From NCBI RefSeq assembly GCF_001422405.1, contig NZ_LMMV01000004.1:12643-76642 (forward strand): a stretch of 64,000 nt of DNA, read 5' to 3'. This document shows positions 46,454 through 54,769 of this stretch, in pieces. Numbering within the stretch: position 1 is the stretch's first letter; the number at the start of each line of letters is the position of its first letter. The translations under genes were made by a program, and so were the position numbers. The stretch is from Pseudorhodoferax sp. Leaf267 (lineage in GTDB: Bacteria > Pseudomonadota > Gammaproteobacteria > Burkholderiales > Burkholderiaceae_C). Under the pieces are notes generated by a model that saw nothing but the letters and a program-made list of their open reading frames with translations, was not told where the DNA came from and did not search any database.

Positions 46454-47624
46454 GCTTCTCGCGTCGGCGGCGCTTCGCAGCGGCGGCCTGACGGTCCAGC
46501 TCCTGGCTGGCGAGCGCGACCGCGTAGAGCGCGGCGAAGCTGACGACCAGGATGCCGATGTCGATGAACCAGGAGCGGTTGGCCGATGGCGCGCCGAACA
46601 GCGCCAGCGCCAGCAGGGCCGCGACCAGGTGCGCGAAGAAAACGGGCAGCGAGGCGGCGCCCATCGTCTCCAGGAAGCGGGGCCGTGGCAGGTGCGTGGC
46701 CATCCATGGCGCGAAATGCACGGTGAGCACGAGCAATGCAAACAGGTTGACGATGCGCAGTGGGGCGAGCTGCCACTTGTCGAACAGCATGTTCAGGCTC
46801 GCGTTGCCCGGGATCGGCACCTGGCCCACCACATGGCGCCACACGAAGCCGATGGCTGCGACCACGATGGCCGTGATGAGCATCCAGCGCGGGAACACCA
46901 GTGGCGGCCGGTCCGGCCGCGTGCTGCGCTCGGCGCCCAGCCACAGGCCCATGACCCACAGGAACTGCCAGGCCAGCACGTCGAACGCGCCGGTCTGCTC
47001 CAGCGGCACCGGCAGGCGCGTGGCCGAGGCCGCGGCCTCGTAGAGCCAGGCGCCCAGCTTGAACTGCGCGCCCAGCCACAGCGCGACGCTGATGGCCAGG
47101 ATGCCGCCCCAGCCGTGGCGCAGCCCGTGCAGCAGCAGCACGGGGCTCACCAGCATGAACAGGATGTACAGCGGCAGGATGTCCAGCAGCGGCGGGCTGT
47201 ACAGCAGCAGCAGGCTGCCCACCAGCGCATGCAGCGGCTCGTGCAGGTAGTAGCGCATGAGGCCGGTGATGGCCTCTTGCTGCGCGACGACTGCGAGCAC
47301 GGCGACCACGCTGAAGAGGAAGGCCAGCAGCGCCGCCTGGCACAGGTAGATCTTGAGCACGCGCTTGTAGAAGGCCGCGCGCATTTTGTCCTCGCCCTCG
47401 CGCCGTTCGCGCGCGGCGTAGACCATGCCGGCCATGAAGCCGGACAGCAGCACGAAGCCCTCGGCCGCCGACACGAAGCCGAAAGGCTGGCCGGTCGGCG
47501 ACGAAAAGCGCGTGGGCAGGTGCGTGAGCGTCATCAGCACCAGCATCAGGCCGCGCAGCGCGTCGACCTGCCACAGGCGCTCGCCCGATGCAGCGGGTGC
47601 GGCCGCGGCCGCCGGCGCGCTCAT
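46401..47624 (-). CDS. opgC: OpgC-family membrane acyltransferase
   Basis: A 407-residue inner-membrane protein with about ten helices. WQVDALRGLMLVLMTLTHLP and GFVSAAEGFVLLSGFMAGMVYA are the OpgC/acyltransferase-3-like signatures; such proteins succinylate osmoregulated periplasmic glucans. OpgG/OpgH are not in the window. The basic C-terminal tail (AKRRRREKLKARAAEP) overlaps the end of the SGNH gene on the other strand. It is the last gene of a unit with yihY, overlapping it by ATGA. Confidence 0.88.
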   Translation of the reverse strand: MSAPAAAAAPAASGERLWQVDALRGLMLVLMTLTHLPTRFSSPTGQPFGFVSAAEGFVLLSGFMAGMVYAARERREGEDKMRAAFYKRVLKIYLCQAALLAFLFSVVAVLAVVAQQEAITGLMRYYLHEPLHALVGSLLLLYSPPLLDILPLYILFMLVSPVLLLHGLRHGWGGILAISVALWLGAQFKLGAWLYEAAASATRLPVPLEQTGAFDVLAWQFLWVMGLWLGAERSTRPDRPPLVFPRWMLITAIVVAAIGFVWRHVVGQVPIPGNASLNMLFDKWQLAPLRIVNLFALLVLTVHFAPWMATHLPRPRFLETMGAASLPVFFAHLVAALLALALFGAPSANRSWFIDIGILVVSFAALYAVALASQELDRQAAAAKRRRREKLKARAAEPSPTPATVPR

Positions 47625-48583
47625 CGCCCGGCTCCTTCGGTCGTGAACGGCTGGACGGCGCAGGCCTGGCCCTCGGCGCAGTAGCGCTCGTACTCAGCGA
47701 TGACCTGGGCGCCCAGCAGCAGCAAGATGGCCGCCACCTCCAGGCTCAGCAGCACGGCGATGGCCGTGGTCAGCGAGCCGTAGACGACACCGATCTGCGA
47801 CAGCGTCAGGAAATACCAGACCAGCGCGCGGCGCGAGATCTCCCACAGCACGGCCGCGGCGACGGCGCCGATCAGCGCGTGGCGCAGCAGCGGCCTGCCG
47901 ACCGGCATCACGAGATAGATCGAGGCCAGCACGAACACCTCACCGACGAAGCCCAGCAGGTACAGCAGCGCGGCCGAGACGCCGTTGAGCGACAGGTCCA
48001 GCCACAGGAAGTGCAGCTCCTCCTCCCCCAGCGCCTGCAGCACGCCGGCCACGATGGTGACGACCAGCAGGCCGACGCCCAGAAACAGGATGTAGGCATA
48101 GGGCAGGATGGCCGACACCATGAAGTGCCGGCGGCGGATCTTCACGCGGTGGTGGAAGATGACCGAAAACGCGTTCTCCAGCACCGTGAACGCCAGCGAA
48201 CTGAAGAACAGCATGCTGACCAGCAGCACCCAGCCCAGCACTTCGCGGTGCGCGAGGAAGTTGCCCAGCTCTGCCACCACGGCGCGCGACTGCCCGGGCA
48301 GCAGCCATTCGAGGTAGCGGCGCAGCGTCAGCAGCAGGGCCTGCTGGTCCACGAAATGCGAGAGCGCGATCACCGTGAGGATCAGCAGCGGCACGATGGA
48401 CAGCAGCGCGTAGTAGGCCACGGCACCGGCCAGCAGCAGGCCCTGGTTCGCCTTGAAGGCCTTGAGCACCCGCAGCACGAAGTCGGCTGGATGGTGCAGG
48501 ATCTCGGATGCCTGTGGCCCGAGAAAACGCACCCTGTCGTGCAGCGACCACATGGAGAGCGGGCCCGCGTGGGCCGCGGTCAA
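47621..48583 (-). CDS. YihY/virulence factor BrkB family membrane protein
   Basis: A 320-residue inner-membrane protein with six main hydrophobic segments and the family blocks NQGLLLAGAVAYYALLSIVPLLIL, FSSLAFTVLENAFSVIFHHR and VYGSLTTAIAVLLSLEVAAILLLLGA. Members were once called tRNA-processing RNase BN by error; the role is unknown, perhaps transport. The start is a TTG at 48583 that overlaps the stop of the small upstream gene as TTGA, with GAGG close by. An internal ATG at 48553 is the alternative. Confidence 0.85.
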   Translation of the reverse strand: MTAAHAGPLSMWSLHDRVRFLGPQASEILHHPADFVLRVLKAFKANQGLLLAGAVAYYALLSIVPLLILTVIALSHFVDQQALLLTLRRYLEWLLPGQSRAVVAELGNFLAHREVLGWVLLVSMLFFSSLAFTVLENAFSVIFHHRVKIRRRHFMVSAILPYAYILFLGVGLLVVTIVAGVLQALGEEELHFLWLDLSLNGVSAALLYLLGFVGEVFVLASIYLVMPVGRPLLRHALIGAVAAAVLWEISRRALVWYFLTLSQIGVVYGSLTTAIAVLLSLEVAAILLLLGAQVIAEYERYCAEGQACAVQPFTTEGAGR

Positions 48584-48732
48584 ACCTCGGGCGCCGGGTC
48601 GCCGCCCGGCTCCGGCTCGGTCGGCATGCCCGGGATGGGAGCGCCATCGTCAGGCTCCACCGGCATGCCGCCAGGCTCGGGCGCACCCTCATCGGCGCCA
48701 TGGTGGTGGGGGGTGCGGTGCGACGTGTTCAT
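48580..48732 (-). CDS. 50-residue Pro/Gly/Glu-rich small protein
   Basis: A short gene with no hydrophobic segment: MNTSHRTPHHHGADEG, then repeats of the type EPGGMP/VEPDDGAPIPGMP/TEPEPGGDP, probably disordered. It ends in a TGA that overlaps the TTG start of the YihY gene, which argues that it is translated and coupled. The acidic-proline composition and HHH cluster are its only features. Family unknown to me. Divergent from the LIV-type binding protein at 48861. Confidence 0.6.
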   Translation of the reverse strand: MNTSHRTPHHHGADEGAPEPGGMPVEPDDGAPIPGMPTEPEPGGDPAPEV

Positions 48733-48860
48733 GGCGGCGTGCGGACGAGAATAGGCTTTCCATCTTCGCGCGCAGGCCGGGCCCGCCAGCCCAGCCGTTG
48801 CCGCGAGCGCCTGTCAGCGCAGGCCGACACGGCCCACGCGCCTTCCATGAGGACCAGACC

Positions 48861-50039
48861 ATGCACATCAGCAAACGCAGCCTGCTCGCCACCGCCGCCA
48901 TGGCCGGCATCGCCAGCGTCGCGCGCGCGCAGGACGCGCTGCGCATCGGCCTGATCGGCAGCTACACCGGCCCCTATGCCGACTACGGCCGCCAGTTCGA
49001 TGCCGGTGTGGCGCTCTACCTGCGGGAGCAGGGCGGCCGCATCGCCGGCCGCGTCGTGGACATCCTGCGCCGCGACACCGGCGGCGCCGCGCCCGACGCG
49101 GCCCGGCGCCTGGCGCAAGAGCTGGTGGTGCGCGAGAAGGTGCAGCTGCTGACCGGGCTGGACTTCAGCCCCAACGCCTACGCCGTGGCGCCCATCGCCA
49201 CGCAGGCGCGCATCCCCACGGTGGTGATGAACGCCTCGTCCTCGGGCATCACGGCGGCCTCGCCCTACATCGCGCGCGTGTCGTTCACGGTGCAGCAGGT
49301 GGCCGACCCCATGGCGCGCTGGATGCTCAGGAACGGCCAGCGGGAAGCCTTCCTCGTGGTGGCCGACTACGGGCCGGGGGCCGATGCGCTGGCCGCGTTC
49401 CGCACGGCCTTCGAGGCCGGCGGTGGCCGCATCGTCGGCGAGCTGCGCACGCCCATGGGCACCCTGGAATTCGCCGCCTACGTGCAGCGCATCAAGGACG
49501 CCGCCCCCAAGGCCGTGTTCTTCTTCTTTCCGTCGGGCGTGATGCCGCAGGCTTTTCTGAAAACCTGGCGCGAGCGCGGCATGGCGCAGGCCGGCATCGC
49601 GCTGTATGCCACCGGCGAGGCCACGGACGACAGCTACCTGGACGCCACGGGCGACCTGGCGCTGGGCCTGGTCACCAGCCACCACTATTCCTACGCGCAT
49701 CCGTCGGCCAAGAACCGCCAGTTCGTGCAGGACTTCGAGGCCCGCTTCGGCAACCGCCTGCGGCCGAGCTATTTCGCCGTGGCGGCCTACGACGCCATGG
49801 CCGCCATCGACCTGGCGCTGCGCAAGACCGGCGGCGACACCAACGGCGATCGCGTCATGGACGCCGTGAAGGGCCTGGCCTTCGAGAGCCCGCGCGGCCC
49901 CATCGAGATCGACGCGGCCACGCGCGACATCGTGCAGACGGTGTACATCCGCAAGACCGAGAAGGTGGGCGGCCGCCCCGTCAACGTGGAGTTCGACCGC
50001 TTCGAGCGCGTGAAGGACCCGGCCCGGCCGAACCAGTAG
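48861..50039 (+). CDS. LIV-type ABC transporter substrate-binding protein (orphan)
   Basis: A 392-residue periplasmic binding protein with signal (MHISKRSLLATAAMAGIASVARAQ). DALRIGLIGSYTGPYADYGRQFDAGVALYLREQGG is the branched-chain amino acid/amide-binding opening. GAGGACC precedes the ATG. No permease or ATPase is adjacent, so it may serve the transporter at 57377 or another system. It converges, with a 3-bp gap, on the M20 peptidase gene. Confidence 0.9.
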   Translation: MHISKRSLLATAAMAGIASVARAQDALRIGLIGSYTGPYADYGRQFDAGVALYLREQGGRIAGRVVDILRRDTGGAAPDAARRLAQELVVREKVQLLTGLDFSPNAYAVAPIATQARIPTVVMNASSSGITAASPYIARVSFTVQQVADPMARWMLRNGQREAFLVVADYGPGADALAAFRTAFEAGGGRIVGELRTPMGTLEFAAYVQRIKDAAPKAVFFFFPSGVMPQAFLKTWRERGMAQAGIALYATGEATDDSYLDATGDLALGLVTSHHYSYAHPSAKNRQFVQDFEARFGNRLRPSYFAVAAYDAMAAIDLALRKTGGDTNGDRVMDAVKGLAFESPRGPIEIDAATRDIVQTVYIRKTEKVGGRPVNVEFDRFERVKDPARPNQ

Positions 50040-50042
50040 CGC

Positions 50043-51410
50043 CTACCAGCGCACCTTCCCGCTGCCCGAATCCATGACCATGCGGGTGGCCAGGTACAGG
50101 CGCGGCGCCATGTTGGACACCAGCACGTACTCGTCGTCGTTCGAGTGCGCTCCGAAGCCGCGCAGGCCGAAACTTTCCAGCACGCCACCGCGCGGGCGCA
50201 GGCCCGCGAAGGCCGCGTCCGTGCCGCCGCCCGTGGCGCGCTCGCGGATGTCCAGCGGCACGCCCAGGCCGCCATACAGCGCCACCGCATGCTGCGCCAG
50301 CGCGCGCGAGGCGGCGTTGGAGACGAAGGCCGGGCGGCTGCGGTAGAAGCCCAGCTCGATCCTGGTGTCGGGGATCAGCTTCTCCTCGATCGACTTCTTG
50401 AGCGCGGCTTCCATGAGGTCCAGGTCCTCGTTGGTCAGCGAGCGCACGTCGGCAATGGCCGTGGCCTCGGCCGGGATCACGTTGCGCGAGCCGCCGGCGT
50501 TGGCCACCGTCCAGTTGATCTGCAGGCCCTTGGCCGGGTCGCCGAACTGGCGGCTCTTGAGCATCTGGTGCGACAGCTCGTACAGCGCGTTGCGGCCCAG
50601 CTGCGGCGCCGAGCCGGCGTGGCTGGCCTTGCCCGTGACCTTCATCTCCACGATGGCGATCGAGCTGGTGGCCAGGCGCACCATGTCGCCGCCACCGGCC
50701 GCCGCGCTGCCGCCGCCCTCGAACGACAGCACGGCGTCGTATTCGCTGCCCAGCTGCGTGATGAAGGGGCCGGAGCCGGGCGAGCCCACCTCCTCGTCGC
50801 CGTTGATCAGCACGCCGAGCTGCGCGTAGTCCTTGAAGCCGTTGCGCGCCAGCAGGTCCACCACGTGCAGGATCAGCGCCACGCCCTGCTTGTCGTCGGC
50901 GATGCCCAGGCCGTAGGCGCGGTCGCCGTCGATGCGGAAGGGCTGCTTGGCCGCCATGCCGCGCTGGTAGACGGTGTCCATGTGCGCGATCAGCAGCACC
51001 TTCTTGGCGCCGGTGCCGGCCTTGGTCGCATACACCATGCTGCCGAGCGGCGCGCCCTTGAGCTGCGGGTGGAAGTCGGGCGCGCGCGCGGGCTTGATCT
51101 CCACCTGCATGCCGGCCTTGCCCAGCCGTTCGGCCACCACGTCGCCCAGGCGCTTCAAGCCCTCCAGGTCGCGGCTGCCCGATTCGATGTTGACCAGCGA
51201 CTCCAGTGTCTTGAGGTAGGGCTGCACCTCGGCCTGCGTCTGCGTGCGCAGGGCGGCGTCCACCGGCAGGGTGGCCGCGGCCGGCGAGGCGGCAGGTGTG
51301 GCAGCAGACGTGGACGCGGTCGGCGACATCGGCGCGCAGGCGCCCAGCAGCAGGGTGAGGCTCAGGGCGCTGGCCAGGGTGGTCAGGCGGCAGGTACGGG
51401 TGGTCGGCAA
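50043..51410 (-). CDS. Exported M20-family metallopeptidase (glutamate carboxypeptidase-like)
   Basis: A 455-residue protein with a lipoprotein signal (LASALSLTLLLGAC). Zinc ligands are seen in LIAHMDTVY, GLGIADDKQG, LINGDEEVGSPGS and the later TGGGTDAAFAG; a dimerisation domain lies between. It resembles carboxypeptidase G2-type enzymes that remove C-terminal glutamate from folates and peptides in the periplasm. The start is a TTG at 51410 with GGAGAAGCAC just before it. Substrate not certain. Confidence 0.86.
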   Translation of the reverse strand: MPTTRTCRLTTLASALSLTLLLGACAPMSPTASTSAATPAASPAAATLPVDAALRTQTQAEVQPYLKTLESLVNIESGSRDLEGLKRLGDVVAERLGKAGMQVEIKPARAPDFHPQLKGAPLGSMVYATKAGTGAKKVLLIAHMDTVYQRGMAAKQPFRIDGDRAYGLGIADDKQGVALILHVVDLLARNGFKDYAQLGVLINGDEEVGSPGSGPFITQLGSEYDAVLSFEGGGSAAAGGGDMVRLATSSIAIVEMKVTGKASHAGSAPQLGRNALYELSHQMLKSRQFGDPAKGLQINWTVANAGGSRNVIPAEATAIADVRSLTNEDLDLMEAALKKSIEEKLIPDTRIELGFYRSRPAFVSNAASRALAQHAVALYGGLGVPLDIRERATGGGTDAAFAGLRPRGGVLESFGLRGFGAHSNDDEYVLVSNMAPRLYLATRMVMDSGSGKVRW

Positions 51411-51443
51411 GTGCTTCTCCGGGGGTTAAATGCGTCGTGCAGT

Positions 51444-52292
51444 CTATGTGCCCAGCAACTCCCGGGCCAATCGATGCGCGCGCGCGGCCGGGTCGGCCAG
51501 CTCGTGCAGCACGTTCATGTGATGGCGCCCAGGCACCGTCTCGCAGACGGGCACCACGGCTTCACCCCAACGCTCGCGGATCAGCGCGTTCTGGCGCTGG
51601 AACTCGGCGCTCTCGTCGCCACCGACCAGCGCCAGCAGCGGCCCCTGCGGCGCAGGCAGCAGGACCGGGCTGAGCTGCCGCGCGGACGCCTCGGTGAGCC
51701 CCAGGTCCGGCGCCAGGAAGGGCGCGTGGCGCAGCGGCTCCAGCTCGTACAGCCCCGACAGCGCCAGCGCACCGCGCAGCGGCTGCGCCGGCATGCGGCG
51801 CTCGATGTCGCGCCAGCGGCAGGCCAGCAGCATGGCCGCCAGGTGGCCGCCCGCCGAATGCCCGGCCAGGGCAATGCGGCTGCGGTCCACGCCCAGCATG
51901 TCGGCCTCGCGCCAGATCCAGACGATGGCGCGCACCAGCTGCAGCACGATGTGTTCGATGGACACGGCCGGCGCCAGCGCGTAGTTCGGCAGGATCACCG
52001 ACATGCCGGCCTGCACGAAGGGCTGGGCGATGAAGCTGTGGTCGCGCTTGTCCAGCGCACGCCAGAAGCCGCCGTGGATGTAGACCAGCAGCGGCGCGTT
52101 CGGCCGCGCGGCGGGGAACAGGTCCAGCAACTCGCCCTGGCCCGGGCCGTAGCGCAGGTCGAGCCGGCCTGCCAGCTGTGCGCGGGCGCCCTGCGAGGCC
52201 TCGGTCCAGTGACGCAGGATGGCCGGGTGTTCGGGAATGGCAGCGCGCGTGTGGTACTGGGCGTCGTACCAGGCGGGGGTGTGTTCGGCCAT
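51444..52292 (-). CDS. Alpha/beta hydrolase, arylformamidase-like esterase
   Basis: A 282-residue cytoplasmic hydrolase with the oxyanion motif HGGFWR (73-78), nucleophile Ser146 in GHSAGG and a C-terminal histidine in PGRHHMNVL. The HGGxW form is typical of kynurenine formamidase and related carboxylesterases, but no tryptophan genes are near. AGGAG lies before the ATG. It follows the TetR gene by 11 bp, so it is likely under the same control and may belong functionally to the divergent operon from 53120. Confidence 0.87.
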   Translation of the reverse strand: MAEHTPAWYDAQYHTRAAIPEHPAILRHWTEASQGARAQLAGRLDLRYGPGQGELLDLFPAARPNAPLLVYIHGGFWRALDKRDHSFIAQPFVQAGMSVILPNYALAPAVSIEHIVLQLVRAIVWIWREADMLGVDRSRIALAGHSAGGHLAAMLLACRWRDIERRMPAQPLRGALALSGLYELEPLRHAPFLAPDLGLTEASARQLSPVLLPAPQGPLLALVGGDESAEFQRQNALIRERWGEAVVPVCETVPGRHHMNVLHELADPAARAHRLARELLGT

Positions 52293-52303
52293 GCAGGTCT
52301 CCT

Positions 52304-52957
52304 TCATTTCTTGCGCGGGGGCAGGCCGGCCTCGCGCATCGCGGCGTCGACCATGGCGTCGGCCATCCACAGCGCGGTGCGCTCGACCTCGCGGTCGGAC
52401 ACGCCCCAGATGTCCTTGAGGATCACATACGGCTCGATGCCGTAGACGACCGACAGCGCCCGGTGCAGCCGGTCGTACACGGGCTTGGGCAGGTCGGGCG
52501 CGAGCGGCGCCAGCGCGTGCTCGAGGATGCCCACGCGGTGGCCGCGCCGATAGGGCTCTTCCTCCAGCAGCCCGGCGCGCGCCAGCGCCCACTGTTCCAG
52601 CGCGAGCTGCGCGGCGGCGCGCAGCTGCGGCTCGAACTCCTTGAAGCGCGGGAACGTGTTCTTGAACAGTTCGTGCAGCCGCTCGCGCGTGCCGGGCAGG
52701 TCGGACGCATGCGTGCGCACCGGGCCGAGCGAGGTGTCGATCACGGCCGTGATCAGCGCGCTGCGGCTCGGGAAATAGCGGTAGGCCGTGGCGCGCGAGA
52801 CGGCGGCACGCTTGGCCGTCTCGGCCACGGAGGGGATGTGGCCGTCGGTCTGGATGATGGCCATGGCCGTCTCCAGCAGCAGCTTGAAGGTGGAGGCCTT
52901 GACGCCGCGCTCGGGTGCAGAAGGCGGAAGAGTGACTTGGTGTTTGGGACGCGCCAT
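52304..52957 (-). CDS. TetR-family regulator divergent from the hydrolase-transport operon
   Basis: A 217-residue repressor-type protein. The HTH is IPSVAETAKRAAVSRATAYRYFPSRSALITAVID (about residues 43-77). The effector domain ends with DREVERTALWMADAMVDAAMREAG. It lies back to back with the FAH-family gene, 162 bp apart, with an imperfect inverted repeat at 53039. It probably controls both directions; ligand unknown but likely a substrate or intermediate of the operon. Confidence 0.88.
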   Translation of the reverse strand: MARPKHQVTLPPSAPERGVKASTFKLLLETAMAIIQTDGHIPSVAETAKRAAVSRATAYRYFPSRSALITAVIDTSLGPVRTHASDLPGTRERLHELFKNTFPRFKEFEPQLRAAAQLALEQWALARAGLLEEEPYRRGHRVGILEHALAPLAPDLPKPVYDRLHRALSVVYGIEPYVILKDIWGVSDREVERTALWMADAMVDAAMREAGLPPRKK

Positions 52958-53038
52958 GCGGGTTTGTACGGGTCGTTGCGGGCTTGTTCGGTCTTGTGAG
53001 TGTCCACGCTTGCTGCTTATGATGCGCCACCTCCAAAT

Positions 53039-53054
53039 TGAGACGCAAGTCTTA
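53039..53054. promoter_or_regulatory. Candidate TetR operator before the FAH-family gene
   Basis: TGAGAC (53039-53044), four bases, GTCTTA (53049-53054) make an inverted repeat with one mismatch, overlapping an AT-rich TTATATTGG stretch about 65 bp before the operon's first ATG. It is the best symmetrical site between tetR and the operon. Confidence 0.45.
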
Positions 53055-53119
53055 TATTGGACAACAGATCTCACAGCCGCCTGTCCGGGCCGAGCATGTG
53101 GGACGCACGGAGACAACAC

Positions 53120-53986
53120 ATGCGACTGGCAAGCTGGCGCTGGGGTGGAACCGACCACGTGGGGCTGATCTCGCCCGACGGCCGCGAGGCCACGCCGCTC
53201 GCGTGCCGCGATGCCGCAGCCGGCGTACTGCCGCTGATCCTGTCACTCGCCGAAGGCGGCGCGCTGCCAGCGCCCAGCGGCACGCGACTGCCCGTCTCCG
53301 CCATCGCGCTGCGCGCGCCGCTGCCCCGGCCGCGCCGCAACCTGTTCTGCGTGGGCCGCAACTACCGCGCCCACGCAGCCGAGCTGGCCGGCACGGTGTT
53401 CCGCGACAGCCCGCCGCAAGAGGATGCGTGGCCCATCGTGTTCACCAAGGTGCCCGAGACCGTGATCGGCCCGTTCGACACCGTGCGCCTGCCGGGCCGC
53501 GCCATCACCGAGCAGATCGATTACGAGAGCGAGCTGGCCGTTGTCATCGGCCGCGCCGGCCGCGACATCTCCAAGGCCCGCGCCATGGACCATGTGTTCG
53601 GCTACACCGTGGTCAACGACGTCACCGCACGCGACGTGCAGACGCGCCACCAGCAGTGGGACCTGGGCAAGAGCTTCGACACGTTTTGCCCCATGGGCCC
53701 GTGGATCGTGACGGCCGATGAACTCGACGGGCGCGACACGCGCGTGCGCGGCTGGGCCAACGGCGAGTTGCGCCAGGACGGCAGCACCCAGGACATGATC
53801 TTCGACATCCCCACGCTGATCGAGACCTGCTCGCGCGGCATCACGCTGCTGCCCGGCGACGTGATCGCCACCGGCACGCCCTCGGGCGTGGGCATGGGCT
53901 TCAAGCCGCCACGCTGGCTCAAGGCGGGCGACGTGTTCAAGGTGGAGATCGATGGCATCGGGGCCATCGAGAACAGGTTCGCATGA
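53120..53986 (+). CDS. Fumarylacetoacetate hydrolase family protein
   Basis: A 288-residue FAH-superfamily enzyme. Metal ligands are kept: Glu136 and Glu138 in QIDYESELAVVIG and Asp167 in VVNDVTARD. NLFCVGRNYRAHAAELA opens the catalytic domain, and LIETCSRGITLLPGDVIATGTPSGVGMG closes it. The family splits C-C bonds or decarboxylates/hydrates oxo-acids. GGAG lies 7 bases before the ATG at 53120. First gene of an 11-kb operon; overlaps the next by ATGA. Confidence 0.88.
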   Translation: MRLASWRWGGTDHVGLISPDGREATPLACRDAAAGVLPLILSLAEGGALPAPSGTRLPVSAIALRAPLPRPRRNLFCVGRNYRAHAAELAGTVFRDSPPQEDAWPIVFTKVPETVIGPFDTVRLPGRAITEQIDYESELAVVIGRAGRDISKARAMDHVFGYTVVNDVTARDVQTRHQQWDLGKSFDTFCPMGPWIVTADELDGRDTRVRGWANGELRQDGSTQDMIFDIPTLIETCSRGITLLPGDVIATGTPSGVGMGFKPPRWLKAGDVFKVEIDGIGAIENRFA

Positions 53987-54768
53987 CCCTCCATCTGATC
54001 GACCGCGTGGTCGCCGAGGACGAAGGCGAGGGCGACGCCGTGCTGTGCATCCACGGCCTGGGCGGCAGCGCCAACAGCTTCGGGCCGCTGCTGCCGGCGC
54101 TGTCGCGGCACCGCGTGATGCGGCTGGACCTGCCGGGCAGCGGGCGCTCGCAGCGTGCCGAGGGTGCGCTGTCGATCGAGCGCTACGTGGACGCGGTGCA
54201 GGCCCTGTGCAGCCGCGCCGGTGTCACGCGCGCCCATGTGCTGGGCCATTCCATGGGCACCATCGTGGCCCAGCACCTCGCCGTGCAGGCGCCCAAGCTC
54301 GTGCGCAGTCTGGCGCTGTTCGGCCCGCTGATCGCGCCGCCCGAGCCGGCCCGCGCCGCCATGCGCGCCCGCGCCGTGAAGGCGCGCGAGGGCGTGGCCG
54401 GCCTGCACGAGATCGTCGTCGCGCTGCTGCAGGCAGCCCTGTCGTCCGAGACGCGCCAGCGCCACCCGCTGGCCGTGGCCTTCGTGCGCGAGAGCCTGAT
54501 GCGCCAGGAACCCGAGGCCTATGCGCGCAGCTGCGAAGCGCTGGCCGGGGCGCAGCCCGCGGCCGTGGAGCGCATTGCCTGCCCCACGCTGCTGGTGACC
54601 GGCGACGAAGACGGCGTGGCGCCGCCGCAAGCCGTGCGCCTCATGGCCGAGAAGATCGTCGGCGCGCGCGTGCTGGTGCTGCCGCGCTGCGGGCACTGGA
54701 CGCCGGTGGAGAAGCCCGAGGAATGCCAGCGCGCGCTGGGCGAATTCCTGTCGTCCCAAAGGAACTGA
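53983..54768 (+). CDS. Alpha/beta hydrolase
   Basis: A 261-residue hydrolase with HGLGGSANSF (oxyanion side), nucleophile Ser90 in GHSMG, an aspartate in GDEDGVAPP and the catalytic histidine in CGHWTPVEKPEE. It resembles 3-oxoadipate enol-lactonase and meta-cleavage hydrolases. Its start overlaps the FAH-family stop by 4 bp, and the next gene begins 1 bp after its stop. In the operon it would hydrolyse an ester, lactone or C-C bond of the imported compound or its product; substrate unknown. Confidence 0.87.
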   Translation: MTLHLIDRVVAEDEGEGDAVLCIHGLGGSANSFGPLLPALSRHRVMRLDLPGSGRSQRAEGALSIERYVDAVQALCSRAGVTRAHVLGHSMGTIVAQHLAVQAPKLVRSLALFGPLIAPPEPARAAMRARAVKAREGVAGLHEIVVALLQAALSSETRQRHPLAVAFVRESLMRQEPEAYARSCEALAGAQPAAVERIACPTLLVTGDEDGVAPPQAVRLMAEKIVGARVLVLPRCGHWTPVEKPEECQRALGEFLSSQRN

Positions 54769-54769
54769 C

